From assembly GCF_029207565.1 (NCBI RefSeq), contig NZ_JANCMW010000001.1, positions 310,001 to 374,000 of the forward strand: a stretch of 64,000 nucleotides of DNA, given 5' to 3'. This DNA is from Marinobacter iranensis (GTDB lineage Bacteria; Pseudomonadota; Gammaproteobacteria; Pseudomonadales; Oleiphilaceae). Under the pieces are notes generated by a model that did no database searches, was not told the origin of the DNA, and saw only the letters and a program-made list of their open reading frames with translations. This document shows, piece by piece, positions 53,515 through 61,610 of this stretch. Position numbers and translations under genes: made by a program. Numbering within the stretch: position 1 is the first letter of the stretch; each line of letters starts with the position of its first letter.

Positions 53515-54087
53515 GTGTCCGAAGTCCTGAAATTTGCTTTCAAGGGTAACAGGGATTATGTCCACGGAACCAGTCTGTTCAATGCGCTGGCGTGTGCGGC
53601 AAGCCAGCAGGGCCTGGCGCACGGAAAAATCGATGTTTCCTTTAAACACATGATCCGCAATCCGGTGTGTGTGCTGGAACAGCGCTCGCCAATGTCGGAA
53701 GATTCGGTCGTTGCGCGGGTTTCCGGGCAAAACGATGAGCACTTCGTGCTATGCCTCAACGAGGCTTCCCAAACAGAGACCGCTGACCGCCAGGAGTTCG
53801 ACGAGCCGGAAGTGTGCCGGGGTGCGGTAATAGGTGACAAGTGCATTGTGCAAGAAAATCCTCATCATCATGATCGGATCGAGTTGCTGGTATCACTCTG
53901 CAAAAAAATGCACCAGGAATGCATTGATTCTTCCAAAAGATGGGTCTTTTCCCGTTATGACGGCCAGTTCCCCATTCCCACACCGGGCAAAGTCGAACTC
54001 CGAATCAGTAAGCAGATTGGTACACGGCTGACCTGCAGTGATGTACTGGTTAACGACCAGAAAATCGCCACCATGTACTTTTCATAA
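53515..54087 (+). CDS. Unknown protein in the sugar-acylation cluster
   Basis: I do not recognise this 190-residue protein. It starts at GTG 53515 with a strong ribosome site (GGAAGGGAGT, 4 bases before). Phrases include NRDYVHGTSLFNALACAASQ, KIDVSFKHMI and a C-terminal VNDQKIATMYFS. No membrane segment or clear catalytic motif. A hotdog-like or accessory acyl-binding fold is conceivable from the strand pattern but unproven. Position between the acyltransferase and the ketosynthase suggests a role in making or transferring the acyl group. Confidence 0.7.
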   Translation: MSEVLKFAFKGNRDYVHGTSLFNALACAASQQGLAHGKIDVSFKHMIRNPVCVLEQRSPMSEDSVVARVSGQNDEHFVLCLNEASQTETADRQEFDEPEVCRGAVIGDKCIVQENPHHHDRIELLVSLCKKMHQECIDSSKRWVFSRYDGQFPIPTPGKVELRISKQIGTRLTCSDVLVNDQKIATMYFS

Positions 54088-54114
54088 CAAACTCAGTGAC
54101 CAGGGAGCGAGCCC

Positions 54115-55038
54115 ATGCTAGGGATTCAGTCCATTGCCAGTTACCTGCCAAAAGGGCGTGTCGATAACCTTGAACAGGCAGACCGGTTTGAGACAGATCG
54201 GGAGTTTGTGGAACAGAAAATCGGAGTCTCCAGCCTGCCGAGATTCGAGGAGCAGGATTCTGTCGTCAGCGCGAGCGTAGCGGCATTCAGTAATCTATGC
54301 GCGAAGGAATCCATTGACCTCGCTGAAATCGAATGCGTGGTGTTGTGCACCCAGAATCCCGATAAAGGCGGCTTGCCTCACAACTCCGCCCTGGTGCATG
54401 CCGAACTGGGCTTGCCAGAAGACTGTGCCTGCTTTGATATAGGCCTTGGATGTTCAGGCTATGTGTATGGCTTGAGCGTGATCCAGTCCTTCATGGCGGC
54501 GAACGGCATGAAGAAAGGGCTTCTTTTCACTTGTGACCCCTATTCAAGAATTCTGGACCCCGAAGACAAGAATACCTGCCTACTCTTTGGCGATGCCGCA
54601 TCGGTGACGCTGATCAGTGAAACACCCCGCTACACCCTTGCCAGCGCGAAATTCTCAACCAAGGGCGCTGGCAGTGAGGCGCTCCAGAAGAATGGCAGCC
54701 AGCTCGAAATGAACGGTCGCGCTGTGTTCAACTTTGCGCTGCAGGACGTACCCAAACAGATCAGACGAGTTCTGGAAAATGCAGAACTGAAGGCAGAAGA
54801 CATCGACCTCTTCCTCCTTCATCAAGGCAGCCGTTTCATGCTGGAGAATACGATCAAGAGAGCGGGCATACCGTTGGAAAAAGCACCAATAAGATTATCT
54901 GAGACTGGTAATACGGTATCGTCCTCCATCCCCCTATTACTGGAAAAAGAACTGGGCAAGAGCCCCGGAACTATCCTGATGTCAGGATTCGGTGTTGGGT
55001 TATCCTGGGCGACGGCAATTTACACACAGGTTAAGTAA
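54115..55038 (+). CDS. FabH-like 3-oxoacyl-ACP synthase III
   Basis: The 307-residue protein has the thiolase-fold KAS III triad: Cys113 in DIGLGCSGYVYG, His236 in FLLHQGSRF and Asn266 in SETGNTVSSS. It has the FabH phrases KIGVSS and FGDAASVTLI. Such enzymes condense acyl-CoA with malonyl-ACP, here probably producing a short 3-oxoacyl-ACP on the neighbouring ACP. A reductase is not encoded here and would have to be the housekeeping FabG. It is separate from the housekeeping fatty-acid genes. Confidence 0.9.
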   Translation: MLGIQSIASYLPKGRVDNLEQADRFETDREFVEQKIGVSSLPRFEEQDSVVSASVAAFSNLCAKESIDLAEIECVVLCTQNPDKGGLPHNSALVHAELGLPEDCACFDIGLGCSGYVYGLSVIQSFMAANGMKKGLLFTCDPYSRILDPEDKNTCLLFGDAASVTLISETPRYTLASAKFSTKGAGSEALQKNGSQLEMNGRAVFNFALQDVPKQIRRVLENAELKAEDIDLFLLHQGSRFMLENTIKRAGIPLEKAPIRLSETGNTVSSSIPLLLEKELGKSPGTILMSGFGVGLSWATAIYTQVK

Positions 55039-55056
55039 AAAGAGAGCCGGAAAATT

Positions 55057-55290
55057 ATGAATCGTGAAGATGCTGTAAGAATTGTTATGTCCATGTTGGA
55101 AAAGAATGTTAATGGGTTGGAAATGTCTGAAGACAAGATGGATAAAACCCTGGTAGACATTGGTGTGGACTCTCTTGATGTGATGTTGGTAATAATGGAC
55201 GTGGGTGAGGCCGCGGGGGTTACGATTAGTGATGATCAGGCCGAGGAGCTGGATACTCCCGAAAAAATTGTTGATTTTATTATAAATTAG
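55057..55290 (+). CDS. Dedicated acyl carrier protein
   Basis: The 77-residue acidic protein has the ACP helix pattern and the phosphopantetheine site VDIGVDSLDVML with Ser39. It differs from housekeeping AcpP. It lies 18 bases after the ketosynthase stop, in the same cluster as the LpxD-like acyltransferase, so it most likely carries the acyl group for the amino sugar. An IS5-like remnant follows. Confidence 0.93.
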   Translation: MNREDAVRIVMSMLEKNVNGLEMSEDKMDKTLVDIGVDSLDVMLVIMDVGEAAGVTISDDQAEELDTPEKIVDFIIN

Positions 55291-55436
55291 AAGATTTTAA
55301 TGAGCTGACAAGGCAAAAGGGTATTCCTTATGCTAGGCAATGACCTGACGCCGTAAAATTAGTAAGTCAGATCTATCTTGAGAATGTCAAGGATTGTTTT
55401 TCGTTCAAAAAATCAAATATAACCAAGGTCCTATAA

Positions 55437-56297
55437 GGAGACTCTGAATAAGTCTCCAAAATCAGCGGTGATACGGCATGGAACTCGTTGCGTTATGGAA
55501 GATGCTTTGTACGAGATCGAATCCATTCGGCACTTCGCTGGTCTGAAGCTGGATCGCTTACCGGACGAGGCGACCATTCTCAACTTCTAGCATTTCCGGG
55601 AGAAGCACGGCCTGATATTGTGTGAAGGCAGTATAATAGATGCCACCATTTTCTCTGCTCCCGGCTCTACTAATAATCAAACTGGCAAGCGCGATCCGGA
55701 AATGCACCAGACCAGAAAATGCAACGAATGGCACTTCGGCATGAAGATGCATATTGGTGTCGATGATACACTGGGCCTGATTCACAGTATTGATGCGACC
55801 GCTGCCAACATTCACGACATCGTGCCCACTGGCAACCTTCTCCACGGTCAGGAGCAACATGTATTCGGTGGCACCGGTTACCTTGGCATTCAGAAACGGG
55901 AAGAATATATAAATCGCAAACACGTTTCTTGGTTCATCGCTAAGCGCCTTGGCACCCAGAAGACGCTAGATGCCGACAAACTGAAAGCCGAAAAAAACAA
56001 AAAACTAGTGTTCGTGTCAAAGTGGAGCATCCCTTCCGCTACATCAAGCAGGTCCTTAGATATGGCAAGGTTTGCTATCGCAGCTTGGCCAAGAACAATA
56101 ACCAGCTGCATTTACTAGCTGCGTTCAGCAACGTGCTGATTGGTGAAAATACTTGCCTGCTCAGGGCCAATACGCCTGTTTTCCGCCAGAATGGCGGGAG
56201 ACGGGCAAAAGACACACAAATATTGGGAGAATGAATGGTGTCTGAACCTTCGAATTTTCGCCGACTAAAACCAAAATCAACGTTATTCAGAGTCTCC
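55437..56297 (+). mobile_element. Decayed IS5-family insertion sequence
   Basis: Ends are perfect inverted repeats GGAGACTCTGAATAA (55437-55451) and TTATTCAGAGTCTCC (56283-56297), with TAA directly outside both. The 861-base element is shorter than a normal IS5 (about 1.2 kb). Inside are broken transposase pieces: IRHFAGLKLDRLPDEATILNF then an in-frame TAG, later IIDATIFSAP, RDPEMHQTRKCNEWHFGMKM and HPFRYIKQVLRYGKV in another frame. Internal deletions, the stop codon and the frameshift make it inactive. Confidence 0.88.
55495..56234 (+). pseudogene. IS5-type transposase remnant
   Basis: The coding trace begins near EDALYEIESIRHFAG, stops at TAG near 55590, continues in frame with the DDE core segment (DATIFSAPGSTNNQTGKRDP) and shifts frame near 56010 into HPFRYIKQVLRYGKVCYRSL. 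The N-terminal third and a segment between KHGL and CEGSIIDATI are missing. Confidence 0.85.
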
Positions 56298-56348
56298 TAA
56301 GGTATACCTTGGAATAAAGATTCAGCATAATATTTGTTTTGAACTGAG

Positions 56349-57887
56349 TTGGCTGGTCACCATTCTGATAGACGGACTTCATTTAGGGATAATGCACTTA
56401 TTAGCTCATTTAAAAAGAACATTTTTTTCAACTACATTGGGCAACTGTATACAACGCTGATTGGTATATTAATCCTGCCTATGTACCTTCAGTATATGGG
56501 CCCGGAAGCTTACGGGCTAGTAGGCTTTTATGTGCTTGTACAAGCATGGATGAATCTTCTTGATATGGGAATGACGCCAACCTTGGGACGGGAGGTCGCC
56601 CGGCTGAAGGAGCACCCATCGGAGCACTGGCGCCTTGTAACGGTAGTAAATACTCTCGAATCTCTGTTCTTGGTATTGGCAGCTTCATTGGGGCTAACGC
56701 TTTTTCTCTCCCGAGACTGGGTTGCAAGCGACTGGCTAAAGGTTGAATCGCTGTCATTGGAAACGGTATCTACGGCAGTTGGGGTTATTGCTGTCACTGT
56801 AGCCGTACGCTGGGTTTCATCCATTAACCGAAGCGGCATAAATGCTTATGAAGCTCAGGTGTGGATGAACGTTATTGATATCATCGTTAATACCCTCAGA
56901 TTCCCTGGCTCGCTCTTGTTGGTCATCTGGACCAATGGAAGCGTCATGGCCTTTTTCTACTTTCAGCTCGTTATCGTATTGATTGAAATTGTTGTTATTC
57001 GATTGAAACTCCGCACTCTTATGCCACATGGAATAAGCGGAGTAAAGCGGTTTTCCACGAAGGAACTGAAAAGAGTGGCACCATTTGCCCTGAGTATAGG
57101 GTATACAGGTGCAGTTTGGGTGCTGCTCACACAACTCGATAAACTGATTCTATCCAAAGTCTTAACCTTGGCGGATTACGGCTACTTCACCCTCGTTGCG
57201 ACGATTGCATCCGGCGTTACAATGTTAGCGGGTCCGGTAAGCAAAGCGGTTTTGCCCCGAATGACGGTTCTGCTGGCTGTAGAGAAAAAGGAAGAAATGA
57301 TAGCCATCTATCGTCGATCAACACGAATGGTCGTCTTGTTCGTTGCGCCGGTTACGCTAGTGATTGCGCTGATGCCAGAACTAGTGGTTTATACATGGAC
57401 CGGAGATAGAGAGGCCGCCAGCTGGACAGCTCCCATATTACCCTTGTTCGTGCTCGGAAGTGGTCTTTTAGTTATCATCGCTTTTCAATATTATCTTCAA
57501 TACGCATTTGGAATTTTAAAATATCACGTTTTATATAATACCGCGTCCGTAGTAGTCAATATACCACTCATTGTTTTCGCAGCATTTAATTATGGCCCTG
57601 TTGGAGTTGCTTGGGTCTGGTTTGGGTTTCGTGCATTCTCATTTTTGTTGTGGGTTCCATATGTGCATCGTAAGTTTTACCCTGGCCTTCACAAGCAATG
57701 GATGCTGATTGACGTGCTTCCTGGATTTTTAGTATCAATTGTTGTAATAAATATTTTAGATAACCTATTTGATATACACTCAGAAATAACGCAGTTGGGT
57801 GGTGCGGTAGTTCTAAGCAGCATTACATTAGTTTCTATATTTGTTACTTTTTTACTAACAATGCAAAGCAAGCTAGGGAGGTCCTGA
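56349..57887 (+). CDS. O-unit flippase, Wzx family (MATE/MVF-like)
   Basis: The 512-residue protein has about 12-14 membrane segments, starting FNYIGQLYTTLIGILILPMY and ending with VVINILDNLF and TLVSIFVTFLLTM. MYLQYMGPEAYGLVGFY and MTPTLGREVAR match the polysaccharide transporter family that moves lipid-linked repeat units across the inner membrane. No ATG precedes the first helix; the only classical start is TTG at 56349 with a weak ribosome site. The IS5 remnant ends only 51 bases upstream and may have replaced the native start region. Confidence 0.86.
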   Translation: MAGHHSDRRTSFRDNALISSFKKNIFFNYIGQLYTTLIGILILPMYLQYMGPEAYGLVGFYVLVQAWMNLLDMGMTPTLGREVARLKEHPSEHWRLVTVVNTLESLFLVLAASLGLTLFLSRDWVASDWLKVESLSLETVSTAVGVIAVTVAVRWVSSINRSGINAYEAQVWMNVIDIIVNTLRFPGSLLLVIWTNGSVMAFFYFQLVIVLIEIVVIRLKLRTLMPHGISGVKRFSTKELKRVAPFALSIGYTGAVWVLLTQLDKLILSKVLTLADYGYFTLVATIASGVTMLAGPVSKAVLPRMTVLLAVEKKEEMIAIYRRSTRMVVLFVAPVTLVIALMPELVVYTWTGDREAASWTAPILPLFVLGSGLLVIIAFQYYLQYAFGILKYHVLYNTASVVVNIPLIVFAAFNYGPVGVAWVWFGFRAFSFLLWVPYVHRKFYPGLHKQWMLIDVLPGFLVSIVVINILDNLFDIHSEITQLGGAVVLSSITLVSIFVTFLLTMQSKLGRS

Positions 57888-58379
57888 AAAAAAACTCTCA
57901 ATCAGTGATAATACGCCCTTGGCCAACCAAATATGATTCTGTTTGCGGCTTGGATCAGATGGTCTTCTCTGAAGCCCAGTACAGAAACGAAAGGCGCACC
58001 GTGACATATTCTGGGACATATGGAAAAGATAATTCCGTGACAGTTACGCAGCCGAGTCGGAGGTTAGCCGTCAAGTTGTCCAGACAGGAGGTTCAGTTCA
58101 CTGGGAGAGGGGCTTTCCCAACATCTACAGTTATGTTCAATTGGAGCTTATTTCATAAAGCGGCGTCCGTATTAATCTGATACATATAGGGTCACCCAAC
58201 GATTTCGTCGAGCTTCTACCCAACGTCTTGCCATTGTGAGTATGGCAGTCTCTGGGAAGCCGATTCAATTTCTTTTGAAGAAACATTTGGAAAGCAAGAA
58301 AGAACAGCCTAACCTCTTTTAAGTTTTTAACAGGTTGTCTAGCTAGAGGGTGCAAACTAAAAATCTAGGAGTAATTGAT
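57888..58379. other. Non-coding or decayed gene stretch between wzx and the glycosyltransferase
   Basis: A 91-codon frame (57905-58180) can be read, with phrases such as KDNSVTVTQPSRRLAVKL and FNWSLFHKAASVLI. The reading continues after frame changes with IGSPNDFVELLPNVLP. I find no family match, no ribosome site and several frame breaks. It looks like the remains of one lost gene, most likely of the cluster. Confidence 0.4.
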
Positions 58380-59444
58380 TTGTCTAAACGTACTGACTTT
58401 GACTTGGCTGGTTTTCGAAATCAGCCTCTTCCCACTGAAAGTGAAATAATGAAAGACTGGGAAGGCTCTTCAGACGAAACTTTAGTTACTGTGTTGTGCC
58501 ACACATTCAACCATGCACCTTATATTGAAGATGCGTTACGAGGGTTTCTTACGCAGAAGACCAATTTTCCCTTCGAAGTAATTGTGCATGATGATGCTTC
58601 TACTGACGAAACGCCAAAAATTATAGATCGATTTAAAAAAAAATACCCCCACATTATAAGGCCCATATTTCAGGTAGAAAATCAATACTCAAAAGGGATA
58701 AAGCCTACAAGTTTGAGTGCTCCCCGTGCCAAAGGGAACTATATAGCCTGTTGTGAAGGAGATGATTTTTGGATAAATAACAAAAAACTCCAAATTCAAA
58801 TAAATTTGGCAAAAAAAAATAATGACATTCTTCTTTTTTTTCATCAAGCATTGTTAATGAAGGACAACGAGATAGTAAGGGCAATAAATAACTACGGCTG
58901 CGAACCAAGGGTTTTTGATGTTTCGTTTCCAATCAAAAATGGCGGCGGCGCGATGCCAACGGCATCACTTTTAATTCATCGTTCGATATATGATAGTCTG
59001 CCATCATGGATCTATGATGTTCCGTTTGGAGATTATTTTATTCAAGCCATGGCTTCTATAAATGGAGCCTATTATTTTCCAGAGCCACACTCGGTATATC
59101 GGAAGCAAACACCATTCTCTGTTAGTAAAAAGAATAGCGATATTTTTGGTAAGGACTTGGAAATATTTTACAATAAATCAATCTTGGCTTTAGAGAACTT
59201 GGATGATCATTTTAATAAAGATTATAGTGGCGACATCCTTTGGTACAAATCTAAGGTGGCTCAAAATTGTGCGACACAATCTTTAAAGTTTGGCGACTAT
59301 AATGGATTTTTCAAATATATAAATAATAGTTGGTCGTTTAAGAAATTCGCATCAAATAGTCAAACTGTATTGCGTATTCTCCAGCACACGCCGCGAATTG
59401 CGAGGATTTTGATTTCGGCCAGAAACCGAGTCTTTAAAATATAA
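58380..59444 (+). CDS. Family 2 glycosyltransferase
   Basis: The GT-A-type enzyme has TVLCHTFNHAPYIEDALRGF, EVIVHDDASTDETPKIIDRF and the DXD-like CCEGDDFWINNKKL. Such GT2 enzymes add one sugar to the undecaprenyl-linked repeat unit at the cytoplasmic face. I choose TTG at 58380 (354 residues) because GGAG lies exactly 8 bases before it; GTG at 58350 (364 residues) has no spaced ribosome site. The gene is AT-rich compared with the left part of the window. Sugar specificity cannot be read. Confidence 0.88.
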   Translation: MSKRTDFDLAGFRNQPLPTESEIMKDWEGSSDETLVTVLCHTFNHAPYIEDALRGFLTQKTNFPFEVIVHDDASTDETPKIIDRFKKKYPHIIRPIFQVENQYSKGIKPTSLSAPRAKGNYIACCEGDDFWINNKKLQIQINLAKKNNDILLFFHQALLMKDNEIVRAINNYGCEPRVFDVSFPIKNGGGAMPTASLLIHRSIYDSLPSWIYDVPFGDYFIQAMASINGAYYFPEPHSVYRKQTPFSVSKKNSDIFGKDLEIFYNKSILALENLDDHFNKDYSGDILWYKSKVAQNCATQSLKFGDYNGFFKYINNSWSFKKFASNSQTVLRILQHTPRIARILISARNRVFKI

Positions 59445-60164
59445 TAACCAAGGTGCTTGCAGTTATTTTAGGATTGGATAGAGGCTTCGAAAAGGTTAAT
59501 AATTAAGTGCAACCCCTTATAATAGAGAGCCTCTGTTTTTATAGAAGCTCATTCTCAACATCATCGACTGCCTTATGCTCATGTGCCTGAAGCGCTCGAG
59601 TACCCGACTTCGTGCCATTTCCGGTGAGGTATTGCTGATGGTGGTCAGTCCTATGATGCTGGCATAGCTCGTTCGGCCCGTTCTTTGTGTAGATCCTGTA
59701 AAGTTGGTCGAAAACATCGAGCTCTGTGAGCTGGTCATCGACATATTGTGAGACGAGCTGTTGACAGCACCGGAAAAACACCCTAAAAGAAGAGCGGTAC
59801 CTTCCTTGGACTAATTTACGCTGCAAATTCTAGGCACTCGTGACACTCAAGACGGCTTAGGCCATCAAGTGACATCTTGACTTGTTTCCCGTTGTGCCAA
59901 TGGAGATACGCGTCGAGTTCATTGATAAACTGTCCCGGCATAACTGTATGCCAGTGTTGAGAATGGAAAAATCGTTCTTTAGGCGACTGAAGAAACCTTC
60001 GCATGGCGCATTCGCCGGTTGGGGGCATTGGTCGCAAGAGTTTGGCGTTCTCAATGGCTGCTACGATCCCTCATCTTGCAAATGAAAGCTAAAGTAAACA
60101 TTACGCAAGTTTCTTTGGATCCGTCTGAAAGTGGTCTGTCCCTCACTCAATATAGCATCAAAGT
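59445..60164. other. 720-base stretch without an intact gene, mostly IS debris
   Basis: The left part (59517-59815) holds short minus-strand frames with no family match. The right part (59820-60070) contains a decayed IS3-family transposase end. The wzy start at 60165 follows after about 95 bases of AT-rich DNA that can hold a promoter. I see no tRNA or intact small gene. Confidence 0.55.
59817..60070 (-). pseudogene. IS3-family transposase C-terminal remnant
   Basis: On the minus strand the frame NAPCEGFFSRLKNDFSI continues after one frameshift into PGQFINELDAYLHWHNGKQV and KMSLDGLSRLE, ending in LEFAA. This is the conserved end of the IS3/IS150-type DDE integrase core, where the consensus has EGFFxRLKxE and a closing SLG(Y/W). 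No terminal repeats were found; only the end of the gene is left. Confidence 0.72.
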
Positions 60165-61523
60165 ATGAGAGGAATAAATATTAAGAATATCTTTCTTAAG
60201 GCTATTGTGAGTTTGTCAATTGTTTTGATGCTGCTCACTCCAGCAATTAACATACCCGGCCCATTTTTTATAAAAAGCTTAGATGTTTATGCCGCGTTCG
60301 CATTTCTTATAGTATTTACACTTTTTACACTCCATCGTATGAAGGCGCCTCTTACGCTACTGCTCATTATTTCAGTATTTCTGTTGCTGCTTAGCCAAAT
60401 GATTTTTCTAGAAATAATATATGGACATGGAGACTATACGGGGATATCCCTTGCGGCACGGTCACTCATTACCGTGATCGTTGCTTATGGTTGCACGCAA
60501 GCGCTTATCAAACTATATGGTGAGAAAGGGCTTTCAATCTTCGTAAAGTTAGTTATTTTCTGTGCATTGTTGCAGGGTGCAATATTATGGTTAAGTTTTC
60601 TGTTTCCGATCGTAAGGGAATGGATGTCTGTCCTATTTTATCGGGACTTCAGTAGGGATGCGGATCATTTAATACTACTTCGCGTTCCGGGTTTTGTTTC
60701 TACCGGTGGTGATGGTCTTTCTATGAACCATGCTCTTCTATGCGTAATGGGGCTGGCTGGAATTTATGTAACATCTCCTCCAAATCAGCTTCGTTGTTTC
60801 ATTATTACTATTCTGTTTATTTCTATGCTTGGAGCAGCGTTTACCGGTAGGAGCGGGCTATACTTAGGTTTTTTCTTTATGGTAACGCTTATTCTAATTC
60901 AAAAAAAAAGATATTTCGATATTGGGAAAATGTATCGTGTTTTTGTTTGCGTTTTTTTGTTAATTGTAGTTTTGTTTTTCTTGGGAAATGCCTTGGGAAA
61001 TTTCGGGCAAGATATTTTGGATGATCATGGTTACGAACATCCGGTGGTTCGCCTATTGCGCGGATTTATAGAAATGCAGAAGTCTGGATCATACTCTGAT
61101 AATACAGTTAGGACCCTTTTGATAGACATGGTTGTATTCCCTGAAGATCCTATGCGGTTTTTGTTTGGTAACAATTATTTCGGACCGATGCCTAGCTCTA
61201 ATTTGCATACGGATGTAGGTTATCTTAGGATGTTGCATGGTGTAGGTTTTTTTGGATTATTTGTTTTCTTGGTCGGCGTGTTTATAGTTCCTATAATGCA
61301 TGCTAGGTTCACAATGAAGAACTTGCTGTTAAAAACTTCAAATTTGGTTGATCGGAGATTTTTTAAAATTTTAAGTCAACTTATGATAGTGATTTTTATC
61401 TTCGGTTTAATTGGTCACTACAAGATATTTTTCTTGTCGACGAGAATTTACCTTTTCGTATTTTTCGTATTTTTGTTTCTTGTGCTAAATCGCTACAAAA
61501 TGGCTGAAAGAACTACTTTTTAA
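60165..61523 (+). CDS. O-antigen/polysaccharide polymerase candidate, Wzy
   Basis: The 452-residue protein has about 11 membrane segments (for example AFLIVFTLFTLHRM, LLIISVFLLLLSQMIFL, IFIFGLIGHYKIFFL). A large loop follows with PVVRLLRGFIEMQKSGSYSD and FGNNYFGPMPSSNLHTDVGY. The topology, the periplasmic loop with RGFIEMQ and the location in an O-unit cluster fit Wzy. Sequence conservation in Wzy is low, so the call is from topology and context. The gene is strongly AT-rich. Confidence 0.78.
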   Translation: MRGINIKNIFLKAIVSLSIVLMLLTPAINIPGPFFIKSLDVYAAFAFLIVFTLFTLHRMKAPLTLLLIISVFLLLLSQMIFLEIIYGHGDYTGISLAARSLITVIVAYGCTQALIKLYGEKGLSIFVKLVIFCALLQGAILWLSFLFPIVREWMSVLFYRDFSRDADHLILLRVPGFVSTGGDGLSMNHALLCVMGLAGIYVTSPPNQLRCFIITILFISMLGAAFTGRSGLYLGFFFMVTLILIQKKRYFDIGKMYRVFVCVFLLIVVLFFLGNALGNFGQDILDDHGYEHPVVRLLRGFIEMQKSGSYSDNTVRTLLIDMVVFPEDPMRFLFGNNYFGPMPSSNLHTDVGYLRMLHGVGFFGLFVFLVGVFIVPIMHARFTMKNLLLKTSNLVDRRFFKILSQLMIVIFIFGLIGHYKIFFLSTRIYLFVFFVFLFLVLNRYKMAERTTF

Positions 61524-61610
61524 ATAGGTGAAGGTACTAATGTAGGCTTATCGTTATTTTCAATAAAACCATGCAATAATAAGTTTTAAACAAATTTCTC
61601 GGTATTTTTT

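Noticed and set aside
57905..58180. 91-codon frame as a real gene
   Set aside because: No ribosome site, no family match, and readable traces continue in other frames; it fits gene decay better.
59517..59826. Minus-strand frames of 75 and 95 codons next to the IS3 remnant
   Set aside because: They overlap in different frames without family match or start signals; treated as debris.
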